From the NCBI GenBank assembly GCA_905221605.1, contig CAJNDS010002767.1:57501-121500 (forward strand): DNA of 64,000 nt, read 5' to 3'. Shown piece after piece: positions 47,741 through 58,189 of this stretch. Each line of letters starts with the position of its first letter. Positions within the stretch are counted from its first letter, which is position 1. The notes below the pieces were generated by a model. That model saw only the letters and a list, made by a program, of their open reading frames with translations. It made no database searches and had not been told where the DNA came from. Source of the stretch: Symbiodinium natans. Taxonomy: Eukaryota; Sar; Dinophyceae; Suessiales; Symbiodiniaceae. Position numbers and translations under genes: made by a program.

Positions 47741-48285
47741 AAATAGACGCTTCGGGCTTAGTGTGTCGGGTTCCGACTCCCTCCCGAGATTTGCACGAAA
47801 AGCCCAGGGCAAACCGAAACCATTTAGCACAATTTCAAAACCCACCGTCGCTGTTCTGAAAACATGCAAGCAACGCCTCGCAAGATTGGGTAAACGTGTA
47901 GATGCAGACAGCGCCCAATCCAAACGCACATTCTAGATTCCGGAGGCGCTTCCATCACCTTACAGTGAAGTACAGGCCTTACAATAACCTCAAGTCACAA
48001 GAGCCACAACGAAACCCTGCCCCAAAATCTGCAGGCAAGTGGCTAGACCATGCTTTTTCAGATGCCAAGAGCTCCTTTGACCGTCGGCAATGTAGTAGCT
48101 TCGCTTCTTTGATGTAAAGAGCTCTGGCGGAAGAGGTTGGCAGCCCAGCTATTTTGGGGGGCAAACCCTATGAATGTGATGGAAGCAATCACGTATGATG
48201 TGCACAAGATCTCCGATGTCTTGGATTTGAAAAATGGCACGCATGCAACAGCGACAACACGAGATCTTCAACAGCTCAGCAGCAG

Positions 48286-48996
48286 ATGTAGCAACAACAC
48301 CAAAAATTGGCTCAAGCAGCTGCAACACATGCTCCTGATGCTCACGCCGCAGCTGTTGCCGGAGAGCAACCACCTGACATAACTCTAGTGATCGCCCCCC
48401 CTAGAGGCTCCATAGAACTTGCGACAGCAAAAGAGAGAGCACCTCCCGAAAAGAATCCGAGAACTCTTACAGCGCAAGAAAGATCAAGTTGTGCTAAGTT
48501 CTTAAATGTGCTTACTATTTGCAGCAAGCACGCTGGCTGCTCATATTGTGGTCAAAGGCAAGCTACCTTTTGGGGAGCTATGCTGGGTAATTTGATTAAA
48601 AGGATTGCTTCTTGCCAGAAACCACGACAACAACGACTGTCACCTGATGGCTACCTCCACCATTTCGATTCTAAACGAGAGATGGTCGCCCAGCCCTCCG
48701 CCCAAACCCAGAAGTCGATCAATCATCTACTTCGTGTGAAAGGCTCACCCCCCAAACCACCCCAAACCACCCCAAACCCCTCCAATGCCCCAAAAGCCGA
48801 GCATAAACAACCCCTCCAATGCTCGCCTGCTCCTGGAGGAGACAGGTTTTCGACTCCGACAGGGCGGTTGAGGCTCGCAACCTTGGCCGAGGGCAGCAGT
48901 AGGACAGCTCCTCTTTTTGAGGTCGAGAAGAGAAACTTCTCAGATGCTGAAGCAGAGAATCGCAGGGCGCCTGGCTGGTCCAAGCCCCTCATGTGA
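48286..48996 (+). CDS. Long open frame, unidentified protein
   Basis: About 236 codons without a stop, far longer than expected by chance at this base composition. It begins after ...GATGTAG (an acceptor-like site) with Gln/Ala-rich sequence (QKLAQAAATHAPDAHAAAV). A Cys-rich centre follows (CSKHAGCSYCGQRQATFWG), then a Pro-rich stretch (PPKPPQTTPNPSNAPKAEH) and a charged tail. The C-x-x-C pairs could bind metal. The first 30 codons lie in a CAGCAG-rich tract open in several frames. It could be a single exon of the gene carrying the DEK domain downstream, or a gag-like fragment; I cannot tell. Confidence 0.4.
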
Positions 48997-49299
48997 TCAC
49001 TCCGCTCCTTTGTCAGCTGGTCTCCTTGCTCCTCCGATCTCCAAGGGTTTCGGACTCCGTGCTTCTATTTGAGTTCAAGTCCCCTCATGAGGATTCTTCG
49101 GGAACACGAACCTGCTTCTTAGAATTAGTGCTGCTCAAAATGAGCAGATCCCAGCCAACAGGCAACGTTGATGCAACATCAAACAAATTCACGACGACAG
49201 ATCCGGGAAGCCGTAGGAGTAAGCCCGTTTGCCTTCCAGTTCGGGTTGAATCTGGTTTAGAGGGTTTCTCCCGAACCGGCCCGAACCACCGATACAGGA

Positions 49300-49806
49300 T
49301 TGCTCTTAGCCCCAAAGTCTCTCAACGACTTGAGATTTCGGTGCCTTGAGGAGGCTTTCGAGGTGGCGGATGTTCCTCTCCTGATCTTCAGCCTCAGCAT
49401 GACAGAAGGAGTCTGGAGTGTCGTCGTGAATCCTTCGGGTACACGTGCCACTCGGAAATCAATTCCAGGCTTGTCAAACCTTGGGCTTCAACAGGGCTTG
49501 CGAGTTCAAAGGCTCAGACCCATGAAGGCCCCGAAGGCCTTGAACTTGAGAAGGGCCAGGAAAAGCGCAAAACCGGGGTTGCTGCAATGGATGTCTGTAG
49601 CTCGCAGGCACGCTCCTTCTCCTGCAGCCTATCCGGTGCGCTGCAGATCAAGCAACCCCCGCGCCCCCCTAGGCTTCATCGTCATGCCACACTCCGAAGC
49701 CCTAGCAGCCCTGGAGCGTTACGCGGTTTGCCGGAAGTCCCCATCCAAGAGCGCCGCAAGAGCCCTGAGCTTTGCAACTTTGCAAGAACCAACCCAAAGC
49801 AGCTGA
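49300..49806 (+). CDS. Long open frame, unidentified
   Basis: A 168-codon plus frame (RCLEEAFEVADVPLLIFSLS, RALSFATLQEPTQSS end). A second plus frame (49587-50264) overlaps its end and continues RLPPCGMYLAPLHKYDSLK, then PRPKKQKKINQYQPRLRK. These may be exons of the DEK-domain gene read in alternating frames. A minus-strand exon-like stretch (HAEAEDQERNIRHLESLLK near 49400) competes with them. Confidence 0.3.
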   Translation: MLLAPKSLNDLRFRCLEEAFEVADVPLLIFSLSMTEGVWSVVVNPSGTRATRKSIPGLSNLGLQQGLRVQRLRPMKAPKALNLRRARKSAKPGLLQWMSVARRHAPSPAAYPVRCRSSNPRAPLGFIVMPHSEALAALERYAVCRKSPSKSAARALSFATLQEPTQSS

Positions 49807-50224
49807 AGGATCTCAGGTTGCTTTTCCTGTCCTCGTCCCGGAGCTGGAGGGTAATAGTATTGGCTCTACAATACACGAGGCTTCCCCCCTGCGGCATGTA
49901 CCTAGCACCTCTTCACAAGTACGACTCGTTGAAGCTTCAGGATTATGACAGACTCCTCAGAGCCCTACCCCGCCCCAAAAAACAAAAAAAAATAAATCAA
50001 TATCAACCAAGACTAAGAAAGAACAAAACAAGCCAAGAAGCAACCCCAAACATGATAAGTCCGGTTTGGGCTCCTTGCCTCAGCTCCCATGTCTTTTCAG
50101 AGCTGTGCGTAGCGTCGTTGGCCTCCTTCTGCGCTAGATCCTGGGTTTTAGGAGGTCTAAAGTCCAGAGATGTCCAGAGGCTCACTACACGAATACTGAG
50201 GAAAAGGGTCTGCTCTGTGGCACT

Positions 50225-51118
50225 GTGGCAAACCGAAACATCACAACCAGTCCTATACTTCTGAGGGCGGCGCGAAGAGAAGAGACACTAAGGCTCGTAA
50301 AAGCCAGCATGTGCGACCAGACACGCAGAGCAGAGGCTCGTATAAGCCAACAGGTGCAAATGCGAGACAGGACTTTCAGACCTCCATATATAGCCCCAGT
50401 GCCGCATATAATGGCTGCCATGCGGAACGTGGCACGTCCAGGAGCCAGTATGGAAAGCACTCCTTTTGACCAGCCTGGCCTGGTCTTTGATGACAGGAGG
50501 CTCGACGATGCTATTATGGACATAGTGTCGGTCATGGTCCCCCGATTGGTTGCAGGTGTGGGCTCAGTTTCATTGCGTGCTCTTCGGTTGAGTCTGCAGT
50601 CGTGTATTGGGCTTGATTTGAGCCGGAAGAAGGACACCATCAAGCGCTTCGCCCAAAGAGCTGCCGAGACATTGGTTGGCCGAGGGGATCAAGCCAACGA
50701 TCGGTGTGGCAGGCAACTTTACACCCAACTCTCCGATGATGTCTGTGTTTCGGGACGTTGGCGGGGCTTGTGGGAGCCCGTTGGAGAGCAAGTTGTGTGG
50801 GAACCCTTGCACATGGGTTGTTGTCAAAATGCTTGTTCCCGAAATTGACGTTAAATCGGAACTCCCTCGGTGCCGCCTTATGTCCTGAAGGAAAAAGAAG
50901 CTGATTGAGATGGAGTAGCAAACTCGACATTTGAAGGATCCAAGCATGATTTCCTAGAAAGGGTGCTAGCGCGGACAATTTTTCAGGCGCTGCTGTCGGA
51001 CGAGTCGTCGCAAGAACTGCTAGTGTTTCTGCTACATACTGCTACTGCTGGAGTTCTGGCGCGAGCGAAGGTTTCTCCGCTGTCGCCACTTGCGGGGCTC
51101 GAGCTCCAGCAAGCATAG
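50225..51118 (+). CDS. DEK C-terminal-domain protein
   Basis: Frame 50225-50700 contains VSLRALRLSLQSCIGLDLS followed by RKKDTIKRFAQRAAETL (about 50566-50670). This matches the DEK_C pattern: a helix with regularly spaced Leu/Arg, then G-x-DLS-x-KK-x-x-IK. DEK_C binds DNA and occurs in chromatin proteins and chitin-synthase tails. The preceding helix (DDAIMDIVSVMVPRLV) fits the domain's first helix. A terminal exon, 50910-51118, follows GCTGATTGAG and reads FLERVLARTIFQALLSDES, then QELLVFLLHTATAGVLAR, to TAG. A phase-1 donor in the first part (several candidates near 50690) would join it. Upstream sequence is basic and unstructured. Confidence 0.55.
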
Positions 51119-51615
51119 CACTCTCGGTTCTATGGTGCTCCTTTGTGGTCTGCTAGAGGAGGAATGGGCCATGGTCTGCCGGGGGAGGTTGCGTTGACAT
51201 TTTGCTAGCGCCGTGCTAGCGCGGCGCTAGCGCAAAACACTGTGCCGGATTTTCCAAGATCTGATACTACGACGTGATGAACGACGAAAACAAGCCAGGA
51301 GCAGCAAATGTACCAAGTATAACAAGAATATCGTTTCTTTCTTGTCATCGTTTTCCTAGAAGAACCTCTATCCTGGCAAAAGGGGCCCCGTCAATTCATA
51401 ACGAAGAGGTGCGGGGTCATTCCACCACCCCGGATGTTGTACGCACATTTCGGGTGGTGCGCCTGGCTGGACCTTCTCAATCAATCTCTGTTGGGTTCGC
51501 TTAGTGGTGACATGCGAAATTTGAAATAATGTTTGTTGATTTTACCTAGCGCGAACCTAGCGTTTTCCTAGCGCCACACTGGGGGTTTAGGGGATCCCCC
51601 TCGGTGCCGCCTTAT
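50864..51615. repeat. 18-bp direct repeats enclosing two CTAGCG triplets
   Basis: CCCTCGGTGCCGCCTTAT occurs identically at 50864-50881 and 51598-51615. Between the copies, CTAGCG recurs at 51205, 51216 and 51227, and again at 51546, 51557 and 51568: two triplets with exact 11-bp spacing. A single copy is at 50966; the 12-mer GTGCTAGCGCGG is shared by 50964-50975 and 51214-51225. The segment also contains the terminal exon of the DEK-domain gene. Confidence 0.8.
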
Positions 51616-51701
51616 AGCAAAGACATGAAAATAGACCGGCCAAACCAATTAATGTAAATTAAAGTAACTGGGCAGACACGCGAATTTTGAACGCAACCCA
51701 C

Positions 51702-52304
51702 ATGGAGAATACGGCTGCGACGGATTGTGGCAGGTATCTCTTCCTTAACCTGAGCGATCTAGGCGCAAAGGGCACCGACACAGCTGGCATGGAAGCGCAT
51801 TCCGGGATCGACACTGTCTGTTGGGAGCTCTTCTGCCTCGAGCACGGCATGCATGTCGACGGACTGTTGCCTTTAGACAAGCTTGATGATTGGAATGCTA
51901 CCTCCAACACCTTGTTCGGTGAGACTGTTGCTGGCGAATACTTTTTTCCTGAACCGATCTTTTCGGAGATGAAAGCCGCAGCACAGGACTGCGATCTTAG
52001 ACGGTGCACGAATGTGGGAAAGATCGTTGAAACTGTCTTTGGTCGAATTGTGCGGCTCATCGGCAACTGCGTGGGACGTCAAACACCTTGCGCGCACAAT
52101 GCTTGCGGAGGTGGCCCAGGATCTAGCTCAGGATGCCCTGGAGCGCTTGATGTAGCTGGACTAGACTATTGTCTTGGCAGCCCCGCGTCACAGCGGTTTG
52201 AGGCAGTCTTGAAGGTCACAAACGAGTTCCGGAGAAACTTGGTGCCATATCCCCGTTGTCACGCCTGTTTTGACCCAGGTGGTGATACGGATTGTTTGTC
52301 GTAG
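51702..52304 (+). pseudogene. Highly diverged, internally deleted alpha-tubulin
   Basis: An intact 200-codon frame from ATG to TAG. Matches to alpha-tubulin lie in order: CWELFCLEHGMHVDG (tubulin about 20-34), NTLFGETVAGEYFFPEPIF (about 50-68), NVGKIVETVFGRIVRLIGNC (about 107-129), ACGGGPGSSSG (the GGGTGSG loop, altered), then RFEAVLKVTNEFRRNLVPYP (about 243-262), HACFDPG. Roughly a hundred residues between the loop and the second half are absent and the C-terminal third is not found. The N-terminal beta strand is replaced by unrelated sequence. It cannot fold as a normal tubulin. It is most simply a pseudogene or retro-copy relic; the retained open frame is odd. Confidence 0.7.
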
Positions 52305-53938
52305 GTTCGCGCGGTGTCTCTTCCAGGCATTCGTGGGTATTCATGGTGCCGTGATGGGTCGCTTGCTCTTTGCGTTTTGTTATTTGGCTGTTATAGGGAC
52401 GGCTTTTCGGGCAAAGCCTGGCCGGTTAAATCCCTTTGGCCTCGCACCCATTGTTTGCTTGCAGATTTCTGCGCCGCAGACCCTCTGCGAGTGCATACTG
52501 CCTCGAGGGCATGACCTGCGCTGCTCTGCAGGCTCGCTCCTCCCTTTCCAACTTTAATTACGTGCATGCAAAGGCTGCATCCTCACGGATTCTGTGCCTC
52601 GAAAGCGAAAGCAAAGCGATATATATATATATATACACAAAGCCCCGGTAGTCCAGACAGAGCAGGAAGTCCGGTGACCCGACAATCAGTCTTGAGCGCC
52701 AGCGCCGTGCTGGGGTTTAGCTTCAGAAATTCAGAAACCACACAAGCGACTCTGGACGTGGACGGTGCAGACCTCGCCCAACAATGGCCCTGACGCCCAC
52801 GTCTTCTCTACACCCTCCGAATCCAAGGGCCCGAAACCTAAACTCCCGAAAGTTGTAATGGGCATGGGGGGTGAAGGCTAAACTCAACCCTCCGGTAAAC
52901 CCTACACCCCGAACGAATTCTCAAAGCCCCTCGGACACTGGGTTCATACTCGGTGCACTCAAGACTGTCGGGCTATATGAGCTCCGCAGCTTGAACGGGT
53001 TGCACCATCACATCCTATGTGGCTTAGGGCTTTGTAGACTTCGGAACGAGACAGCAGGCATCAGCAGGCTTGAAACAGGTTAAATTGGACTGGCCAACCT
53101 TTCGGGAAAGTCGCCCGTGGTATCACGCTCCGAGAAGCCGGCCACCATACCATCAGTAACAAGCGCAACAAAGTTCCCACGAGCCCTTCAAGCAACTCTG
53201 AGTTTCGCAAATCTCGAAAGATTCAGAAGCACTAGACCGCGAGGCCACAAGTCCTCAACTTCAATTGCCAACATGATTGCCGAAGATTATTGAATTTTGA
53301 ATTAGATCAATGTCTGCCTTATATCGTGTGAAATGCCGGGGCAGTGGCCAGCTGGCGCCGGAATGCGGCCTCTTGGTCGCGAGCAGCATTCTGTGCAAGC
53401 AGGGCCTTGGAGCAAAGCAATGCTTGATGCGAGCCGATGCAGTCAAAGCCTCCCTGTTCCATCCGACATGACATCACCCGAATCCTAAATCACATCTCTG
53501 AAGCCCTCCTGATCGCCTCGACCTGCTAGAATGTCACTTGCACCGGCTAGTTGGCTAGTTGAACTTTGTTGGGAGCTCGTGGAGGCTTGTAGAGGACAAG
53601 GGGGCTGTGCGGGTGTTTAGGGGCTACAAGTGCAACTAATTCATTTCGCCGTGCAAGGTATGGGCCAAACGACGCGGGCCGTGAAGTCGCCATACACTTT
53701 CGTGTAGGTGTTATTCGGGAGGTATTCAGCACCTGATAAGGAGGCGGCAGAAGCCCGGAAGTAAGGCTGCTGAGGCCAGGTCTTGCTGCTGCAGCGTCTG
53801 CACCTGTTTTGAACTGCTAGGGCTGAGGGCCGGCTTAGGGATCAACTGAATTTTGATATGAGTCCCCTCTGATATGAGTCCCCTCTTGGGAGTTACTCCT
53901 TCCTAAGATGGCCCCAACAGTAGAGAGGTCTGTACATC
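52305..53938. other. No supported gene
   Basis: There is a (TA)n tract at 52620-52636. Several short frames occur on both strands (for example plus 52871-53083) but none has splice support. Degenerate telomere-like words are present. Confidence 0.4.
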
Positions 53939-54202
53939 ATGATACCCATCATCTTGGGTGTACGGTGTGGCCGGTGTGGTGCACCGGGACATAGAAGATG
54001 GATGATCATGCAGGAGTTTCACCCCAATCGCACGTGCGAGCTGTCAATGACCCTCCCAATGGATCCCGTAACAGGTAAATCCCATCAAATCCCGGCACCT
54101 GCTCGTGATGCGCACGCTCTCGCTGCACTTCTGCCTGGTCAAAGAGTTCATGTTTCGGTCTTGGACAGAGTGTCCGCCACGAATAAGAATAGCAGATCAT
54201 AG
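53939..54202 (+). CDS. Zinc-knuckle-like open frame
   Basis: An 87-codon plus frame starts with ATG and contains VRCGRCGAPGHRRW, the first part of a C-x2-C-x4-H-x4-C zinc knuckle; the last position is Ile, not Cys. It continues ARDAHALAALLPGQRVHVSV. The minus strand is also open and protein-like (HELFDQAEVQRERAHHEQV), so the call is weak. Confidence 0.3.
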   Translation: MIPIILGVRCGRCGAPGHRRWMIMQEFHPNRTCELSMTLPMDPVTGKSHQIPAPARDAHALAALLPGQRVHVSVLDRVSATNKNSRS

Positions 54203-54497
54203 AAGCATCCCGTTCCAGGGCTACGCGGCTACGTGCTAATTTGCCCACATGTCAATGTGCAGCTCCTTCGAGAGCTCCTCGCCCCTCTCGCGAGCTTCAT
54301 CGAGCTCTGTGTGGAGCATGCCTTGCAGAGGGCACGTTCTCTGCTGAAGGCGTTCGATATTCTTGTGGCAAGCCAGCCATGACAACCAAAGCTACAGTTC
54401 TTCACTCCATGCGCAGTCCAGCTTAGCAGGGGAGTTCGACCCAGTGATCCCCAGACCTTTAGCAGCCGCTTAAAAGATACGGCTTCGGGCTACTCGC

Positions 54498-55136
54498 TTG
54501 TGTGCGCTCCTCAACCTCCAATTCCAGAGCCTCAACTTCAAGTTTATGAAGTCCGGAGGGCCACAGATGATTCGTTGGTCTAAAGACGCCAAAAAAGGTG
54601 CGGAAAAGTGCTGGGCGCCCGAGATAAACCCAACTCCAGAAACTGGTGTATTTGGGGGCACTATACTGGTCAAGTCCCGGAGGCGGAGATCTTCGAGGGT
54701 GCTCTGCTTCGCACCCTCGAGGCGATTGACGTGGGAAAGGGCCTGGGGACATGTTTCAAGAGGTGCGGCTCTACGGAGCAGCGCTTAGACTGTTTGGGCG
54801 TGGGACTCAGGGCTTAGTAAAGGGTCTGAGGGGTCTAAGGGGGTCTAAAGGTGTCGCGAAGGCGAAACAGGGAGATTGGGAGCCAAGCGCCGCAAAACGA
54901 CAGCAAGCTCTCATGCTATCCCTCGTGGATGCTATTTTACGGCGGAGCCGCTGGAAGCGATTCAAGCGATTGCGCAGCCAAGGCCTCCACCCAAACACAG
55001 CCCTGAAAATGTGGGAGCCGCCTGTATACTTCTCAAGCATCACATCATGCCAGGACACGTCATCCAGCCTCTCGCGGAGATCCTCGTGAAGGGCGTGATG
55101 CGTCAGGATCACCAACGTCGAGCAACTCTACTCTGA
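54498..55136 (+). CDS. Unidentified gene, three exon-like segments
   Basis: Segments in order: 54540 to about 54660 (GGPQMIRWSKDAKKGAEKC), about 54670-54815 (VPEAEIFEGALLRTLEAIDV, GKGLGTCFKRCG) and about 54935-55136 to TGA (AEPLEAIQAIAQPRPPPKH, ENVGAACILLKHHIMPGHV, IQPLAEILVKGVMRQDHQ). All three have natural, helix-rich composition, in different frames, as expected of spliced exons. A competing frame (54751-55089) overlaps the last two. Junctions were not fixed. No family is recognised. Confidence 0.45.
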
Positions 55137-55338
55137 AGGGTGGGGGCTCCAAGGCTTTGGGGGTTGAGTTTTCCGGCATTTGGTTCGGGTTGTTAACCTT
55201 CGAACTCGAGCCTGTCCAGCAAACTCACCGCCGAGTAGAGTAGCGCAAGGCCCCATGCAGCTTCAGCACGTAATTCTTTGCGAATTGATCTTGAGTCTCG
55301 GACCCCTTTGGACCAAGTTTGGCTAAGGGGCCTAAGGC

Positions 55339-55820
55339 CTAAGGAAAGAAACTAGATCTGAACGCCCAGGCCCAGGCCCAAGCCCTCATCCCTCGAAATA
55401 TACCCAGCCACGGACCACATGGCTCCTGCGATTCCTCCAAGGCCTCTCTTTCAGAACTTCGCAGTTCTGCAATCTTTTCTGCCTGGTGGGGGGACTGGGG
55501 TGGAGCCGGTGTCGTAAAGCTAGGTGAGTAGGTGCGGTGGATGCGCAAACACGCAGCTAGGTCGGAAAAAAACACCCTTGAACCTTGAAAGGACGCTACC
55601 GCACGAAAATGCCCCCAAAGCCCCCAAAGCCTCCTAAAGCGTTCCGCACTGCCGCACGTTCCTCCCGCGCCTGGGATGCACGTTCTCGCCTCACGGCTTC
55701 CACGATCTCCTGATGCTTGCAGCAGCTTGCAACGGCTTGTGCTGTTGAAAGGTGGGGGCTTTCGGGGGCGGTGGGCCGGGCTTTTTGAGTGGTTGTGCTT
55801 CTCCATTTCACCGTATACAT
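55339..55820 (-). CDS. Coiled-coil-type protein, two exon-like parts
   Basis: Upstream part, near 55735-55600: KHQEIVEAVRRERASQARE, ERAAVRNALGGFGGFGG, after an acceptor ending GCTGCAAG. Downstream part, near 55490-55339: AEKIAELRSSEREALEESQ, then PWLGIFRGMRAWAWAW, after CCCCCCACCAG. The charged heptad-like first part suggests a coiled coil and the second ends in a short Trp/Ala tract (a TGGGCC hexamer repeat in the DNA). Linking exons may be missing. Family unknown. Confidence 0.45.
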
Positions 55821-55981
55821 CCGTATACGGTCTGGGGATCTTAGCCTTAGCCTTAGGGTGCTATTGGAGTTATACTACGGACATGACATCTAGCATGTAA
55901 CATGTTATGTAAAGCGCAGTATATTGGCGATCATTCAGTCTACAGGGTCACAGGAACCTCTGGAGGCAACGCAGTTTCACA

Positions 55982-56614
55982 TTGTGGCAGCTAGCTGTTT
56001 TAACTGTTTCTGGGACTGCAAAGCAAGGACCTTCATGTCGAACCAAGACCACGCTTTGCTCACTCTGTTCACTGTGGGCTGTGTGGGCTGTGGGACTCTC
56101 AACATACGAAATCCAATCCCTCCACGCTTCACCACACCCTGCCTACGCAACTAAGCACATCCGACCTGTGCTTCTTCACGTGTGCGATCGCCACGCACTT
56201 CCTCCGCCGCTGTTCGGGCACGCATCTCGTACGCCTGGGCTGTCCCCAGCCAAGTCTAAGAAAATCTCGTGTCACTCTGTGCGTCCTTCCGCATGTGGAA
56301 TCTTGGACCAGGACATACCAGGACATAACCGACAGACTCATGTGAACTGGCAACAGGCAATCTATGGCTGGTTCTCAGAACCGGTCCGTATCTTTCAGTA
56401 CCTCTCAGTAGACTTGACGGCGTCGCAGAGCGTCGTTGCTTGTTCGTTCGCAACATGCTTCAAATGGAGCTGCCTCGGCTCCTTGAGTTTCAACGATGCA
56501 CCTGCGAGACGATGCTCTCAACCCTCTCTACCCAAGCCGAGTCCTTCTCATCCCGAGCCCCCAAGCCCTTCAACCCCAACTCTGTTGGTCTTGGATCCAG
56601 AGCTCAGTGAATAA
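55982..56614 (+). CDS. Long open frame, unidentified
   Basis: 211 codons to TGA. The C-terminal half reads NWQQAIYGWFSEPVRIFQYL, SQSVVACSFATCFKWSCLG, then a Pro/Ser-rich tail (PSHPEPPSPSTPTLLVLD). The length is well above chance. Two minus frames overlap the middle. No domain is seen, and parts may be intron read through in frame. Confidence 0.35.
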   Translation: MWQLAVLTVSGTAKQGPSCRTKTTLCSLCSLWAVWAVGLSTYEIQSLHASPHPAYATKHIRPVLLHVCDRHALPPPLFGHASRTPGLSPAKSKKISCHSVRPSACGILDQDIPGHNRQTHVNWQQAIYGWFSEPVRIFQYLSVDLTASQSVVACSFATCFKWSCLGSLSFNDAPARRCSQPSLPKPSPSHPEPPSPSTPTLLVLDPELSE

Positions 56615-56769
56615 GCGCCCACACAAGCCCTCTTGACCCCTTCCTGAACACCGAGTAGTGGACCTCCTCACGGCATGCCACCACCTGCGCCCGAAGGGTC
56701 TCAGCCTCCTGGTGTGGAACAAGCTCGGGGGTCCGAGTTGCTCTCGAGGCCGAACTACCTTTAACAGCT

Positions 56770-57312
56770 ATGCTTCGTAGCTCTCAAAGGTCTGCGATGG
56801 ATTGGCGGCTCTGGACTTTTGACTTTCTGACAGGCATGTTGAGCTCTGTAGAGACTGACAAGAGGAAAAGTGTGAGACGAAGAAGCCAGCCAGCAACCGC
56901 CAAAACTCTGAGCAGCACACCGGTGAATGTCTTTGAGCTTCTGTGGGAACCCTGTGGTCTGAGCCCCCTGGCAGCTCGCATGCGACGCTGGTCCCTCAGC
57001 GCGGAAGCATCCAGCGCTCGAACCTGGAATCGGTCGGTGGAATCTTGTATCCTTGGCAGTGTACAATTGACGCCATGGCTTGAGGACCTTTGGCCTACGA
57101 CAGCATCCGCCCGATGCGCCCCGATGACGGTCCATCAACCTAGAGCTGACGGGGTCCCAACCATGGCTTGCCATCGGCAGGCCCGCCACTGGCCATGGAA
57201 AGCCTGCACTCGGAGTGAGGCATCTGGTCAGGGACTTGTTATAGGGCTTCGGAAAGCAAGTAGGGGAACGTGTGCGGAAACACGTGTAAGGTTTGGACGC
57301 TTCTTCGTCTAG
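56770..57312 (+). CDS. Long open frame, unidentified
   Basis: Starts with ATG (a second ATG at 56797 opens MDWRLWTFDFLTGMLSS) and runs 180 codons to TAG. It contains KRKSVRRRSQPATAKTLSS and VFELLWEPCGLSPLAARMR. The first half is basic, then mixed. A minus frame of 142 codons overlaps, so the strand is not certain. Confidence 0.4.
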   Translation: MLRSSQRSAMDWRLWTFDFLTGMLSSVETDKRKSVRRRSQPATAKTLSSTPVNVFELLWEPCGLSPLAARMRRWSLSAEASSARTWNRSVESCILGSVQLTPWLEDLWPTTASARCAPMTVHQPRADGVPTMACHRQARHWPWKACTRSEASGQGLVIGLRKASRGTCAETRVRFGRFFV

Positions 57313-58189
57313 CGTGCCCTCACACTGTCGTGTACACTGTCGTGTGAGTCTCCAAGACCCAGACGAGCCCTTTTGAAATTTGTTCTCGACGTTTTGTGAC
57401 TTTGCAGCTTTGGGGCTTCAAAGAGCAACAGAGACTGTCAGAGACTGTCAGAGACTTATACTAAGGAACCGACTCTCAAGTGGTTAACTGCGCGTCTCCT
57501 CGTCAGGGACTCTTGGCTCTATAAGGATGGATTCCTGAGCGGGTCGTGGGTCTCGCCCCCCACAGCAGCCACACTTCACTTAATTCAACTTCATTAGTTC
57601 TGCTAGAGACGTGCGGGCCGGCCTGGGCTAGGGCCATCTGCACGCGGTGCTTCACGACAGTTGCAAGAATGCGCCTTGATCGGAAGCTGTGGGTCTCTCC
57701 CCTAGGAGTGCTTGCACTGTCGGATCCTGAGACCCTAATTAGGCAACCCCGCAGCCCACATCAGCAGCTCTGAGCCTAAGCTCCAGGCAACCCATTCTGC
57801 ATCTGTTGCTGCCGCTCATGCCGGCTGCGAGCTGCCATCCTTTCCTTCGAGGTTGCCTCGTGGGCAAGTCAAGTGTAAGCAGCTCTTGATGTCACCACAG
57901 AACACGTCTGAAACCATGATATGCAGAAACGCACCTGACACTGCACAAAATAGTGGCTTCAGCTAGCACACCTCCGGTGATACAGCTTTTGCAGCCAGCA
58001 CTATGTTGCAGGATTTTGCTGCCAATGGGTGTGAACACGTCGAGTGCGGTGCATGTGTAGATACATGTGTATGTATTTACATACGGTGGCCGGTTTTTGA
58101 ATACCCGGACATGCAAAAAGGGCAAACAGGTATTTCATACTACCTCCGTATAGCACGGCGTCAAGGCCGCCCAGCATTTTCAACATCTG
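57313..58189. other. No supported gene
   Basis: One 75-codon plus frame (57546-57773) lacks splice signals. Short tandem copies of CAGAGACTGT lie near 57428. Confidence 0.4.

Noticed and set aside
48290-48315. Possible spliced-leader relic (TTGGCTCAAG preceding a long open frame)
   Set aside because: Only ten bases match the dinoflagellate leader end and the upstream part does not. A chance match is likely in 64 kb and the site sits in a CAA-rich tract.
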